Shown here: positions 1 through 10,749 of the stretch, in pieces
Numbering within the stretch: the stretch's first letter is position 1
Layout of the letters: each line of letters starts with the position of its first letter
From: Halomonas alkaliantarctica
GTDB lineage: Bacteria > Pseudomonadota > Gammaproteobacteria > Pseudomonadales > Halomonadaceae
DNA: 64,000 bases
NCBI RefSeq assembly: GCF_029854215.1
Contig: NZ_CP122961.1
Span: forward strand, 3,720,001 to 3,784,000
Direction: 5' to 3'
Made by a program: the position numbers and the translations under genes
Notes under the pieces: generated by a model
Seen by the model: the letters and a program-made list of their open reading frames with translations, nothing else
Told to the model about the DNA's origin: nothing
Database searches by the model: none

Positions 1-527
1 AGGCTATATCTGAAAGCTAACTTCCACGGCCAATGGAGCTTCCCAGACAGAATTAAAGCAATAAGTGTGCCTACTTATAAAATCAGGGCAATTAACTCAT
101 TGATTAAAAAGCTGCCTTTCTAGACAACAATATTATTGTTAGCTTGTTACCTTTAGATCATTTTCCCCTCAAACAAAAACCAATTAAACAAAGCTAGGCC
201 AAAAAAAATATTTGCACCAATATAAAACAAAAAATAACCAAACTAATTCACTAAAAATACATCAAATATATGATTTTAAAAGGATAAAAAATACATCCAA
301 AATAGTGCAAAGACTCACCAAAAGAGTGAAAGCCGCTTCTTAGAATAATAAAACCAAACAAACTCAAAGAGTTAAATGCAGTTTTAAAAATCGCCATTAA
401 AGACTTGCTAAAACCACCTGCCCAGCGCTACTTTCAACAAAAGCTGTCTATTTCGTCAGCTTTACAAAACTCATTCTGAACACATTACAAATATGCACCA
501 CACACCAACAATCAGTGGGAGCGTCTC
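1..527. other. AT-rich upstream region without a gene
   Basis: No convincing coding frame is present. The stretch from about 120 to 420 is strongly AT-rich, unlike the GC-rich genes that follow, with many A and T runs. A 15-base perfect palindrome (AACAATA-T-TATTGTT) lies at 126-140. TTTACA at 461-466 could be a -35 element for the operon starting at 528, but no good -10 box goes with it. The region probably holds the promoter and regulator sites of the pyrimidine operon. I found no RutR-type palindrome and no sigma-54 promoter in it. Confidence 0.6.
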
Positions 528-1394
528 ATGCAGAAGATGAAAATTGGGCTTATTCAGATGGGCCTTAAAACCAGCACCGATCTTGAACCTGAGGCTATTC
601 GCGACGCCATGAACGAGGCGCACCTGCCGATGATTCAGCAAGCGGCTGACCAAGGTGTGCAGGTGCTCTGTTTCCAGGAAGTGTTTAATCAACCCTATTT
701 CTGCCCCAGCCAAGACGGCAAATGGTACGCCGCCGCCGAGCGGGTGCCGGAAGGTCCTACCTGCCAGATGATGCAGAAACTGGCCGCCGAGCACCGCATG
801 GTGATCATCGTGCCCGTGTACGAAGAGACCGAAACCGGCGTTTACTACAACACCGCTGCAGTTTTCGACGCCGACGGCAGCTACCTGGGCAAGTATCACA
901 AAACCCATATTCCCCAAGTGGCCGGTTTTTGGGAGAAGTTCTTCTTCAAGCCGGGTAAATCCAACTGGCCGGTGTTCGATACCGCCTACGGCAAGATCGG
1001 CGTGTACATCTGCTACGACCGTCACTTCCCCGAAGGCTGGAGGGCGCTGGCACTCAATGGTGCCGAAGTGATCTTCAATCCCTCTGCCACCGTGGCCGGG
1101 CTTTCCCAGTATCTGTGGGAGCTTGAGCAGCCCGCCTCCGCCGCCGCCAACGGCTGCTTTATCGCTGCGATCAATCGTGTAGGTACTGAAGCGCCTTGGA
1201 ATATCGGGGATTTCTATGGCTCCAGCTATATCGTCAATCCGCGCGGCAAGATCGAGGCCCAGGCCAGCGAAACCGAAGACGAATTGCTGGTACACGAGAT
1301 CGATTTGGACATGGTGCGCGAGGTGCGCAACAACTGGCAGTTCTTCCGCGACCGCCGCCCGGAAACCTATACCCGCCTCACCGATGGTGAATGA
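528..1394 (+). CDS. Nitrilase-superfamily N-carbamoyl-beta-alanine amidohydrolase (beta-ureidopropionase)
   Basis: Cytoplasmic enzyme predicted to hydrolyse N-carbamoyl-beta-alanine to beta-alanine, ammonia and CO2, the last step of reductive uracil breakdown. The 288-residue protein carries the nitrilase-fold Glu-Lys-Cys triad: Glu51 in CFQEVF, Lys125 in KYHKTHIPQ and Cys162 in YICYDRHFPE. The start is supported by GGGAG six bases upstream. It is the first gene of a same-strand cluster with dihydropyrimidinase, preT and preA, which strongly favours this substrate over other nitrilase-family amides. Known for the family: this triad and fold. Inferred: the substrate, from context. A second, unrelated carbamoylase lies at 34097. 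Confidence 0.88.
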   Translation: MQKMKIGLIQMGLKTSTDLEPEAIRDAMNEAHLPMIQQAADQGVQVLCFQEVFNQPYFCPSQDGKWYAAAERVPEGPTCQMMQKLAAEHRMVIIVPVYEETETGVYYNTAAVFDADGSYLGKYHKTHIPQVAGFWEKFFFKPGKSNWPVFDTAYGKIGVYICYDRHFPEGWRALALNGAEVIFNPSATVAGLSQYLWELEQPASAAANGCFIAAINRVGTEAPWNIGDFYGSSYIVNPRGKIEAQASETEDELLVHEIDLDMVREVRNNWQFFRDRRPETYTRLTDGE

Positions 1395-1414
1395 TTCTGC
1401 TGGTTAAAAAATAA

Positions 1415-2866
<1,452 letters not shown>

Positions 2867-2900
2867 CAGCTGTGCCCATAACAACAGCGGAGGCTCTACT

Positions 2901-4280
2901 GTGACTAGCCCACTGAATCACCTACCCAGCGCAAAAGAGGTCGGCACCTACGACCCGGATACGCTGGCAAGCAACTTTAGCGATCTACACCCGCCACTGA
3001 CCCATCGCCAGGCGATGATCGAAAGCCAGCGCTGTCTCTACTGCTTCGATGCGCCCTGCGTGGAGGCCTGCCCGTCGGAGATCGACATCCCCAGTTTCAT
3101 TCGCCAGATCAGCGAAAACAACATCAACGGCGCGGCGGAAACCATCCTGGAAGCCAACATCCTGGGCGGCAGCTGCGCTCGGGTATGCCCAACGGAAATC
3201 CTTTGCGAGCGCAGCTGTGTGCGCAACCACGACGCCGAATGCCAGCCGGTACTGATCGGTTTGCTGCAGCGTCACGCCACCGACCATATGCAGTTCGATA
3301 GCCACCCCTTCACACGCGCGGCCTCCACCGGCCGTCATGTGGCCGTGGTCGGCGCAGGCCCCGCGGGGCTCTCCTGCGCCCACCGCTTGGCGATGCTCGG
3401 CCATCAGGTGACCATCTTCGAGGCCGAGCAAAAGCCCGGCGGGCTGAACGAATACGGCATCGCCCGCTACAAGATGACCGATGACTTCGCCCGCAAGGAA
3501 GTCGAGTTTTTACTGGAGATCGGTGGCATCGACATTCAGTACGGCCAGCGCTTGGGCGACAACCTGGAACTGGCCGCCCTGCACCAGCAGTACGACAGCG
3601 TATTTCTCGGCCTGGGCCTGGGCGCCAGCCGCGCCCTGGGGCTTACCGGTGATGAAGCCCCAGGTCTGATGCCCGCCGTGGACTACATCAAGACTCTGCG
3701 CCAAACCGATGATCTGGGCAGCCTTGCGGTCGCCAAGCGCTGTATCGTAATTGGCGCAGGTAATACCGCCATCGACATGGCGACCCAGATGGCTCGCTTG
3801 GGTGCCACCGAGGTGACGCTGGTCTACCGCCGCGGTGTCGAGGAGATGTCCGCCACCGACCATGAACAAGAGATTGCCAAAGCCAACGGCGTACGCATGA
3901 TCACCTGGGCGCAGCCCGACGACATCCTGCTGGACAGCCAAGGCCGGGTGGCTGGCATGCGCTTTGCCAAGACCCGGGAACAAGCGGGGCAATTGACGGC
4001 TACCGGCGACACCTTCGAGATTGCCGCCGACGCCATCTTCAAGGCGATTGGTCAGGGCTTTGAGGAAGCAAGCCTTCGCGACGCCACAGCCACCGAGCTC
4101 GCCCGCGACGGCGAGCGTATCCAGGTGGATAACATGCTGCGCACCTCGCTGCCTAACGTTTACGCCGGCGGTGACTGTGTAAAACCCGGCCAGGACCTTA
4201 CTGTTCAGGCCGTGCAGCACGGCAAGCTTGCCGCCCACGCCATTCATCAGGCGCTCGTCGCCAAGCAGGAGGCCGCATGA
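2901..4280 (+). CDS. preT: NAD-dependent dihydropyrimidine dehydrogenase, flavoprotein subunit PreT
   Basis: Electron-input subunit of dihydropyrimidine dehydrogenase, passing electrons between NAD(H) and the PreA subunit during uracil/thymine reduction. The N-terminal 100 residues carry cysteine clusters for iron-sulfur centres (CLYCFDAPCVEACP and CARVCPTEILCERSC), as in glutamate synthase small subunits. They are followed by a FAD-binding Rossmann motif (VVGAGPAGLSCAHRLA) near residue 150 and an NAD-binding one (VIGAGNTAIDMA) near 285. Translation starts at GTG with GGAGG seven bases upstream. The stop overlaps the preA start by four bases, indicating translational coupling. Confidence 0.94.
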   Translation: MTSPLNHLPSAKEVGTYDPDTLASNFSDLHPPLTHRQAMIESQRCLYCFDAPCVEACPSEIDIPSFIRQISENNINGAAETILEANILGGSCARVCPTEILCERSCVRNHDAECQPVLIGLLQRHATDHMQFDSHPFTRAASTGRHVAVVGAGPAGLSCAHRLAMLGHQVTIFEAEQKPGGLNEYGIARYKMTDDFARKEVEFLLEIGGIDIQYGQRLGDNLELAALHQQYDSVFLGLGLGASRALGLTGDEAPGLMPAVDYIKTLRQTDDLGSLAVAKRCIVIGAGNTAIDMATQMARLGATEVTLVYRRGVEEMSATDHEQEIAKANGVRMITWAQPDDILLDSQGRVAGMRFAKTREQAGQLTATGDTFEIAADAIFKAIGQGFEEASLRDATATELARDGERIQVDNMLRTSLPNVYAGGDCVKPGQDLTVQAVQHGKLAAHAIHQALVAKQEAA

Positions 4281-5611
4281 ACACCCTCAACTTTACCCCA
4301 CCGGGCAAGCACAACAGCGGCGATAGCGTGGTCAACGGTGTTGACCTATCGGTGAACTTTGCCGGTATCAAAGCCCCTAATCCCTTCTGGCTGGCGTCCG
4401 CCCCGCCCACCGACAAAGCCTACAATGTGGTACGCGCCTATGAAGCCGGCTGGGGCGGCGTGGTGTGGAAAACCCTTGGCGAAGAGCCGCCCGCGGTGAA
4501 CGTCTCCTCCCGCTACTCGGCCCACTACGGCAAAAACCGCGAAGTGATTGGCTTTAATAATATCGAGCTGATTACCGACCGTTCGCTGGAGGTCAATCTT
4601 AAAGAGATCACCCAGGTGAAGAAGGATTGGCCCGACCGAGCGCTGATCGTTTCCATTATGGTGCCCTGCAACGAAGAAGCCTGGGCGTACATTCTGCCAC
4701 TAGTGGAAGCCACCGGCGCCGACGGCATTGAACTCAATCTGGGCTGCCCCCACGGCATGCCGGAGCGCGGCATGGGCGCGGCGGTAGGGCAGAACCCGGA
4801 CCTGATCGAGAAAGTCACCTACTGGTGCAAGAAGCACTACTCCAAGCCCGTGATCGTCAAACTCACGCCCAACATCACCGATATTCGCGTGGGCGCCCAG
4901 GCAGCGCTGCGCGGCGGGGCCGACGCGGTGTCGCTGATTAATACCATCAATTCGATCACCAGTATTGATCTGGATAATATGGTCGCCAAACCCACCGTCG
5001 GCCACCTGAGCACTCACGGCGGCTACTGTGGCAGCGCCGTCAAACCCATCGCGATGAACATGGTGGCAGAAATTGCCCGCGACCCGGCCACGCCAACGCT
5101 GCCCATTTCCGGCATTGGCGGCATTTCCACCTGGCGGGATGCGGCGGAGTTTATCGCCCTGGGGGCGGGCAGCGTGCAGGTATGCACAGCAGCGATGCTC
5201 AACGGCTTTCGCATTGTGGAGGAGATGAAAGATGGGCTTTCCCGCTGGATGGCGGAAAAGGGCTACGACTCGATCGAGGCGTTCTCGCGCAAGGCGATCC
5301 CCCAGACCACCGATTGGAAACATCTGGATATCAACTTCAAGACCATCGCCAAGATCGACCAGGACCTGTGTATCGAGTGCGGCCGCTGCTATATCGCCTG
5401 CGAGGATACCTCCCATCAGTCGATCGCCAAGCTCACCGAAAAGGACGGCGCGCGCCGCTACGAAGTGATCGAGGAAGAGTGCGTGGGCTGCAACCTGTGC
5501 CAGATCACCTGCCCGGTGGAAAACTGCATCACCATGGTGCCGCAGGAAACCGGCAAGCCCTTCCTGGCCTGGGATGACGATCCGCGCAATCCTTTCCGCG
5601 CGGCTTCTTGA
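4277..5611 (+). CDS. preA: NAD-dependent dihydropyrimidine dehydrogenase, catalytic subunit PreA
   Basis: FMN-dependent TIM-barrel subunit that reduces uracil and thymine to the dihydro forms. The dihydroorotate-dehydrogenase-like barrel fills roughly residues 10-330 and includes the active-site cysteine segment MVPCNEEAW. The C-terminus adds a ferredoxin domain with two [4Fe-4S] motifs, CIECGRCYIAC and CVGCNLCQITC. At 444 residues it is slightly longer than the E. coli protein. GGAGG lies just before the ATG, inside the end of preT. It is the last gene of the operon and a strong terminator follows its stop codon. Confidence 0.94.
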   Translation: MNTLNFTPPGKHNSGDSVVNGVDLSVNFAGIKAPNPFWLASAPPTDKAYNVVRAYEAGWGGVVWKTLGEEPPAVNVSSRYSAHYGKNREVIGFNNIELITDRSLEVNLKEITQVKKDWPDRALIVSIMVPCNEEAWAYILPLVEATGADGIELNLGCPHGMPERGMGAAVGQNPDLIEKVTYWCKKHYSKPVIVKLTPNITDIRVGAQAALRGGADAVSLINTINSITSIDLDNMVAKPTVGHLSTHGGYCGSAVKPIAMNMVAEIARDPATPTLPISGIGGISTWRDAAEFIALGAGSVQVCTAAMLNGFRIVEEMKDGLSRWMAEKGYDSIEAFSRKAIPQTTDWKHLDINFKTIAKIDQDLCIECGRCYIACEDTSHQSIAKLTEKDGARRYEVIEEECVGCNLCQITCPVENCITMVPQETGKPFLAWDDDPRNPFRAAS

Positions 5612-5623
5612 TTAACGCCCTAT

Positions 5624-5665
5624 AAAACGCCACCGCCCCCACAGAGTGAGGGCGGTGGCGTTTTT
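5624..5665 (+). terminator. Rho-independent terminator after preA
   Basis: A perfect 15-base inverted repeat (left arm 5624-5638, right arm 5650-5664) with an 11-base loop is followed by a run of five T. It ends the pyrimidine operon. The A run before the stem means it may also terminate the convergent chemoreceptor transcript on the other strand. Confidence 0.93.
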
Positions 5666-5738
5666 GTCGCCGTGAATCGTTATCCAGCGCGAGGCGCCTT
5701 AATCGAAGACTGCATCAGGCAGCCTGCGGGCTTGATCC

Positions 5739-7418
5739 TTAAAATTCTTCCCACTCTTGATCAGCGGTTACCGCTGCCTTCGACTTTTTATCCGTCAGGG
5801 TGGCAGGTCGCATAAGCGCCGGTTGCGTTTGGGGCGTTGTCAGCGGGGCATACTGGGTACGGGTTTCACCTTCCGCCAGACGAAATGTCGAAACGACGCT
5901 TTCCAGCTTGGCCGCCTGCTCTTCCAGCGAGCTCGCCGCCGAAGATGCCTCTTGGACCAGCGCGGCGTTCTGCTGCGTCACCTCATCCATCTGGGTAATG
6001 GCCTGGTTCACCTGCTCGATCCCCGAACTCTGCTCCTGAGAAGCCGCAGAGATTTCATCCATAATGTCAGTCACGCGACGCACAGAGGCAACCACTTCAC
6101 GCATCGTCTCGCCGGCGCTTTCAACGAGCACCGAGCCCTCTTTTACCTGGGTTGATGACGCCTCAATCAATGCTTTGATCTCTTTAGCGGCATCCGCACT
6201 GCGGCTCGCCAGGTTACGCACTTCGCTGGCCACTACGGCAAAGCCACGCCCTTGTTCACCTGCCCGCGCTGCTTCCACCGAGGCATTAAGCGCCAGGATA
6301 TTGGTTTGGAAGGCGATAGAGTCAATAACAGTAATAATATCCGTCACTTTTTGTGAGCTGTTGGAGATACCGTGCATAGTGGTAATCACCTGCTCAACCA
6401 CTTCACCACCGTTAGTTGCCGTGCTTGAGGCATCGTTCGCTAACTGGCTAGCCTGACGAGCATTATCCGCGTTCTGTTTAACGGTAGCGGTTAACTGCTC
6501 CATACTAGCAGCGGTCTCTTGTAACGAGGCAGCCTGCTGCTCGGTCCGCGATGAAAGGTCTGCATTGCCGGAGGCAATTTCACGCGCGCCAATATGAATG
6601 GAGCCGCTGCTGTTGCGTACTTCAGAGACGGTTTTAGCCAGGTTGCCCTGCATGTGCTGCATGGCGCTAAACAGCTTGCCAATTTCATTTTGGCCACGTG
6701 AGTCAACTTTACCTGAAAGATCATTTTGGGCGATACGTTCGAAGTGCCCTACCGCCTCGTTCAGCGGTTTTACAATCGACCCCACCATGGCAATGCGTAC
6801 GAACAACACCATTAACGCCGCCAGTATCAACACGGCGATATCGATGTAACCAATCAGTTGCATATCATTTTCATAATCGGCAATCATGAGCCCGTTTTGT
6901 TCTGCCATGTAATCGTTGTAGGCAGTACTCGCTTCTATGAATTGCTGATTTAAATCGCTTGCCGCCTCTCTTACGTTGCGAAATGCGTCTTCATCACCGG
7001 CGACCAACGCCGCTTCCTGGGGCCTCAGCCCCTGCTCCATCAAACGCTGAAAGCTGGCCATCAAGGCTTCCACAAGGACCGTCTGTGTAGCGATTGACTC
7101 AAACGCCGAGAAATACTCTTGAGCGTCCTCCTGCATGCCCTGTGCTGCGACCAGGTAATCACGGGCCGAACTGGCATCGCCTTCATAATCCGCGACAAAG
7201 CTATTGACGTAAAAAAGCTGTGCGTTTGCAATTGACAGCTGCCCTCGGTTGACCGAGCGCATTTGATCTGCCGCACGGTCAACCTCTCTAAGCGAAGAGC
7301 TACCCTCTTCGCCTGCCTGATAGCCAAGAAAAGCAATGATGATGATTAATAATGCAAAAATGGCTAAGACAAGGGTTAAACCTAGTTTTACTGATAGATT
7401 ATTAAGTAGTCGTTTCAT
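5739..7418 (-). CDS. Methyl-accepting chemotaxis protein with C-terminal CheR-docking pentapeptide
   Basis: Inner-membrane chemoreceptor of 559 residues. It has a transmembrane helix near residues 12-32, a periplasmic helical sensor of about 150 residues that looks like a four-helix bundle, a second membrane helix near 190-212, a HAMP domain, and a cytoplasmic signalling coiled coil. The conserved hairpin tip is present ([20 protein letters not shown], near residue 370). The last five residues, EWEEF, match the pattern of the NWETF/GWEEF methyltransferase-docking tail of high-abundance receptors. A sigma-28-type promoter lies about 115 bases upstream. The ligand cannot be told from sequence. 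Confidence 0.95.
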   Translation of the reverse strand: MKRLLNNLSVKLGLTLVLAIFALLIIIIAFLGYQAGEEGSSSLREVDRAADQMRSVNRGQLSIANAQLFYVNSFVADYEGDASSARDYLVAAQGMQEDAQEYFSAFESIATQTVLVEALMASFQRLMEQGLRPQEAALVAGDEDAFRNVREAASDLNQQFIEASTAYNDYMAEQNGLMIADYENDMQLIGYIDIAVLILAALMVLFVRIAMVGSIVKPLNEAVGHFERIAQNDLSGKVDSRGQNEIGKLFSAMQHMQGNLAKTVSEVRNSSGSIHIGAREIASGNADLSSRTEQQAASLQETAASMEQLTATVKQNADNARQASQLANDASSTATNGGEVVEQVITTMHGISNSSQKVTDIITVIDSIAFQTNILALNASVEAARAGEQGRGFAVVASEVRNLASRSADAAKEIKALIEASSTQVKEGSVLVESAGETMREVVASVRRVTDIMDEISAASQEQSSGIEQVNQAITQMDEVTQQNAALVQEASSAASSLEEQAAKLESVVSTFRLAEGETRTQYAPLTTPQTQPALMRPATLTDKKSKAAVTADQEWEEF

Positions 7419-7531
7419 AGTGCGGGAAAGCCTCCAGGCCAGTTCTATTAGCTATTGGCAATTTATAGAATCTAGCTAGAGCACTTCCAGCGGCTTTAGA
7501 TTAAATCGACCAATATTCTTTACGAGAATTT

Positions 7532-7558
7532 CTATCGGCCTGGGAGGCGTAGACTTTA
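7532..7558 (-). promoter_or_regulatory. Sigma-28 (FliA) promoter for the chemoreceptor
   Basis: Read on the minus strand the site is TAAAGTCT, 11 bases, GCCGATAG. That differs by one base in each element from the flagellar consensus TAAAGTTT-N11-GCCGATAA and has exactly the consensus spacing. It faces the chemoreceptor gene and is placed as expected for a flagellar/chemotaxis regulon gene. Confidence 0.88.
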
Positions 7559-7653
7559 GTCTAGAATGGAAATTATTTTCAATCGTGAGAATAGAAATGA
7601 TTTGCAAGCGGCAGTAACCAGCGGACGTTTTGGGTATAGTTGAAGCGCGCCCT

Positions 7654-7679
7654 CGCCGCGGCTTGACCAAGCCACGGCG
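7654..7679 (-). terminator. Hairpin after the RND pump gene, possible terminator
   Basis: A 12-base near-perfect inverted repeat (CGCCGCGGCTTG / CAAGCCACGGCG) with a two-base loop lies just beyond the stop of the RND gene. No T tract follows on the minus strand, so it may stabilise the 3' end or need Rho, rather than act as a classical intrinsic terminator. Confidence 0.45.
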
Positions 7680-7700
7680 AACACGAAGGAAGGCGTTTGA

Positions 7701-10700
7701 TTATTTATCGGGGTGTATGCGAATCCGGTACAGCACGCAGTAAACCACCGGCAGCACGATCAGAGTTAACAGCGTGGCGACGCCCAGGCCGCCGATCAGC
7801 GCGACCGCCATGCTGGCGAAGAAGGCATCGCTGATCAGCGGGATCATGCCCAACATGGTGGTTAACGCAGCCATAGCGACCGGACGCACGCGGCTGACGG
7901 CCGCTCGCACTACCGCATGGTAGCGGTCTTGGTGCAGCGGCAACTGCACGTTGATCTCCTCCACCAGTACGATGGCATTTTTGATCACCATACCGATCAA
8001 GCTCAACGTGCCCAGCAGCGCCATGAATGAGAAGGGCATCCCGGTAACCAACAACGCGCCAACTACGCCAATAATCGTTAGCGGTACCAGCGACCAAATG
8101 GCCAGCGGCTGGCGGAAGTTATTGAACAACACCACCGTGAGAATAAACATCATCACTATGCCCAGCGGCAGTGAGGAAAAGAGTCCACTCTGCGCTTCGC
8201 CAGCGGTCTCAAACTCACCGCCCCACTCCAACCGATAGCCTGAAGGTAGATCCAAGGCTTCCACCCTTGGGCGAATGTCGGTCAATACACTGGCTGCGGT
8301 CACCCCACTTAGCGGGTCGGGCTCACCGTACACCGCCAGCATACGTTCGCGGTTGCGGCGCATAATCAGCGGATCCGCCACCTGTGAGGTAATATCGCTG
8401 ATGACTTGGTCGGCGGTAATGTAGCGGTTTTGCTCTGCGCTCCATACGTTAAGTGAGCCAAGGTTATCCACATCGTGGCGCTGCTCAGAAATCGCCCGCG
8501 CCACTATCGGAATCAGATCGCTGCCGTCGCGGTAAACGCCCACCTGGCTGCCACTGGTGCTCAGCGCAAGGGTGCTGGCCAGGTCTTCGCGGGTTACGCC
8601 CAACCTACGCGCGGTATCCTCAAGAAAGACGGGCTCAATCACCTGCACGCGGTTACGCCAACTGGTGCGCACGCTGGTCATATTCGGTGTATCGCGGAAC
8701 ATGGCCTCAACCTGATCGCCCAACTGGCGCAGTACCGCCGGGTCGCTGCCGTAGAAGCGCGCCTCTAGCTTGGCTTTGGGCGCAGGGCCGACCTCCAACG
8801 GGGCGATTTTAAAGTCAATATCGCTGTGGTCGCGCTCAAGCACTTGCTCAACGTCGGCCATACGCGCTTGCTGGATCGCTTTATTGTCGGTTTCGACAAT
8901 TAACTGCGCATAGCTTGCGTAGCGGTCTTCCGGTGAGTAGGTGAGAGTAAAGCGCTGCGCCCCGCCGCCCACGGTAGTGGTCAGGTGGCGAACGCCCTCC
9001 ATCGCCATCACGCTCTCTTCAAGCTCGCTAATGCGACGTTGGGTTTCGAGAATATCGGTCCCTTCCGGCGTGCGGTAATCGACAAAAAAGATCGGCGTAT
9101 TCGAGGCTGGGAAAAAGGCATTTTTGACCGAACCAAAGCCGACCACCGCGCTGGCCAATATTGCCACCATCAGCGCCAAGGTTAACCAGCGCCAACGAAT
9201 ACCGGCGATAATGACGCGGCCTACAAAACGATAAACTACGCCTTTATAGGGATCATCCTGTCCATCGCCGGGGGCGACGTTACGGAAAAACATTTTGAAG
9301 TAGAACGGCGTTAGCGTCAGCGCCGTGATCCAGCTCAACAGCAGCGAGTAGAGCAGCACGAAAAATAGCGAGCCGATAAACTCACCAGTGGTGTCTGGCG
9401 ATAAACCGATGGGCGCAAAGGCGGCAATCGCAATCAGCGTGGCCGCCAGCAACGGCCAGGCGTTTTGGCGAATCACTTGGTGCGCAGAATCACGAATAGT
9501 GCCGCCGCGCTTTAACCCCACCAGCATGCCTTCGGTAACCACAATGGCGTTATCCACCAGCATGCCGAGAGCAATAATCAGTGCTCCCAGCGAGATTTTC
9601 TCCAGCTGCAAACCGTGAAAGCGCATCAGCATAAAGGTGCCGATAATGGTGATTAGCAGTATAAAGCCCATTAACAGACCGCTGCGCCAACCCATAAACA
9701 GCATCAGCACTACGATCACGATGGCCACCGCCTGGATCAAGCTGACCAGAAAACCGGATACCGCGTCATCGACCACCTGGGGCTGGTTATAAACGACGTT
9801 TAACTCCATGCCCAGTGGCGTGCGGGTTTGCAGTTCATCCAGACGCTGCTGTAGCCGTTCGCCCACTTCGACCACATTCACACCGCTTTCAAAGGAGACG
9901 CCCAGCGAGATGGCTGGCCTGCCCATATCGCGGTAAAGCTGCTGGGGCTGCTCCGCCAGCTCGCGGCTCACATCGGCAATATCGCTCAACCGCACCAGCT
10001 CTCCATCACCCTCGCTGACAATCAGGGCGCGCAGATCGTCAATGTTCGCTGCACTGCCCGTCGGCGTGATGCGGAAGCGACGACCATCCTGTTTGAGATG
10101 CCCAGAATCCGCCACCGCATTTTGTGTATCCAGCAGCTGCTGTAGCCGGTTTAGCGGAATATTGAGCGCGCGCAGGCGTTCGCGATCAACTTCGATATAG
10201 ATGCGCTCTTCATGCTCACCGCTTAACGATACCTTCGCGACGCCATCCACCAAAGCAAGCTCACGCTTGAGAAAGTCAGCGTGGTCAGCCAGATCCGGCA
10301 TGCTATAGCCATCGCCCGTCAGGTTGACCATAAAGCCAAAAACATCGCCAAAGTCGTCATTAACGCGGGATTGACTCGCCCCTGGCGGAAGCGCGGCCTG
10401 GGCATCCTGTACTTTACGGCGCAGCGAATCCCATAATTGCTCCAACTCCTCGTTCTGCACCGTGCTTTCGAGCTCAACGGTGATCTGCGATAGACCATCA
10501 GAACTCACCGAGCTTACCCGCTTGATCGATGGCATCGCCTGGATCGACTCTTCCAGGGTCGAGGTAACTTCCTGCTCGACTTCTTCAGGCGTCGCACCGG
10601 GGTACTGCGTGGTGATTAGCGCATTACGGATGGTAAATTCGGGAAACTCCAGTTGCCCCATGCCTAAAAAAGACAGCGCGCCGCCCGCCAGCAGTACCAC

Positions 10701-10748
10701 GGTCATTAAGTAGCTGGCCGCTCGATGGCGTAGAAAGTAGTCGACCAT
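7701..10748 (-). CDS. RND-family efflux permease
   Basis: Inner-membrane proton-driven pump component of 1015 residues, the expected size for the AcrB/MexB superfamily. It shows the N-terminal helix, two large periplasmic loops, and two sets of membrane helices with the family pattern: GALIIALGMLVDNAIVVTEG in the first half, LIGMVIKNAIVLVEEI in the second. Just upstream is a lipoprotein adaptor gene, two bases away, so the pair is co-transcribed. No outer-membrane factor gene is adjacent; a TolC-like protein encoded elsewhere is presumably used. The repressor gene at 12025 is divergent. The substrate is unknown; multidrug or solvent export is an inference from the regulator type. Confidence 0.93.
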   Translation of the reverse strand: MVDYFLRHRAASYLMTVVLLAGGALSFLGMGQLEFPEFTIRNALITTQYPGATPEEVEQEVTSTLEESIQAMPSIKRVSSVSSDGLSQITVELESTVQNEELEQLWDSLRRKVQDAQAALPPGASQSRVNDDFGDVFGFMVNLTGDGYSMPDLADHADFLKRELALVDGVAKVSLSGEHEERIYIEVDRERLRALNIPLNRLQQLLDTQNAVADSGHLKQDGRRFRITPTGSAANIDDLRALIVSEGDGELVRLSDIADVSRELAEQPQQLYRDMGRPAISLGVSFESGVNVVEVGERLQQRLDELQTRTPLGMELNVVYNQPQVVDDAVSGFLVSLIQAVAIVIVVLMLFMGWRSGLLMGFILLITIIGTFMLMRFHGLQLEKISLGALIIALGMLVDNAIVVTEGMLVGLKRGGTIRDSAHQVIRQNAWPLLAATLIAIAAFAPIGLSPDTTGEFIGSLFFVLLYSLLLSWITALTLTPFYFKMFFRNVAPGDGQDDPYKGVVYRFVGRVIIAGIRWRWLTLALMVAILASAVVGFGSVKNAFFPASNTPIFFVDYRTPEGTDILETQRRISELEESVMAMEGVRHLTTTVGGGAQRFTLTYSPEDRYASYAQLIVETDNKAIQQARMADVEQVLERDHSDIDFKIAPLEVGPAPKAKLEARFYGSDPAVLRQLGDQVEAMFRDTPNMTSVRTSWRNRVQVIEPVFLEDTARRLGVTREDLASTLALSTSGSQVGVYRDGSDLIPIVARAISEQRHDVDNLGSLNVWSAEQNRYITADQVISDITSQVADPLIMRRNRERMLAVYGEPDPLSGVTAASVLTDIRPRVEALDLPSGYRLEWGGEFETAGEAQSGLFSSLPLGIVMMFILTVVLFNNFRQPLAIWSLVPLTIIGVVGALLVTGMPFSFMALLGTLSLIGMVIKNAIVLVEEINVQLPLHQDRYHAVVRAAVSRVRPVAMAALTTMLGMIPLISDAFFASMAVALIGGLGVATLLTLIVLPVVYCVLYRIRIHPDK

Positions 10749-10749
10749 T

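Noticed and set aside
471-1295. Long open frame antisense to the nitrilase-type gene, and similar ones antisense to preT (3510-4247) and preA (4700-5416)
   Set aside because: High GC genes leave long stop-free antisense frames. These lack family similarity, ribosome sites and promoters, and the sense strand is clearly coding.
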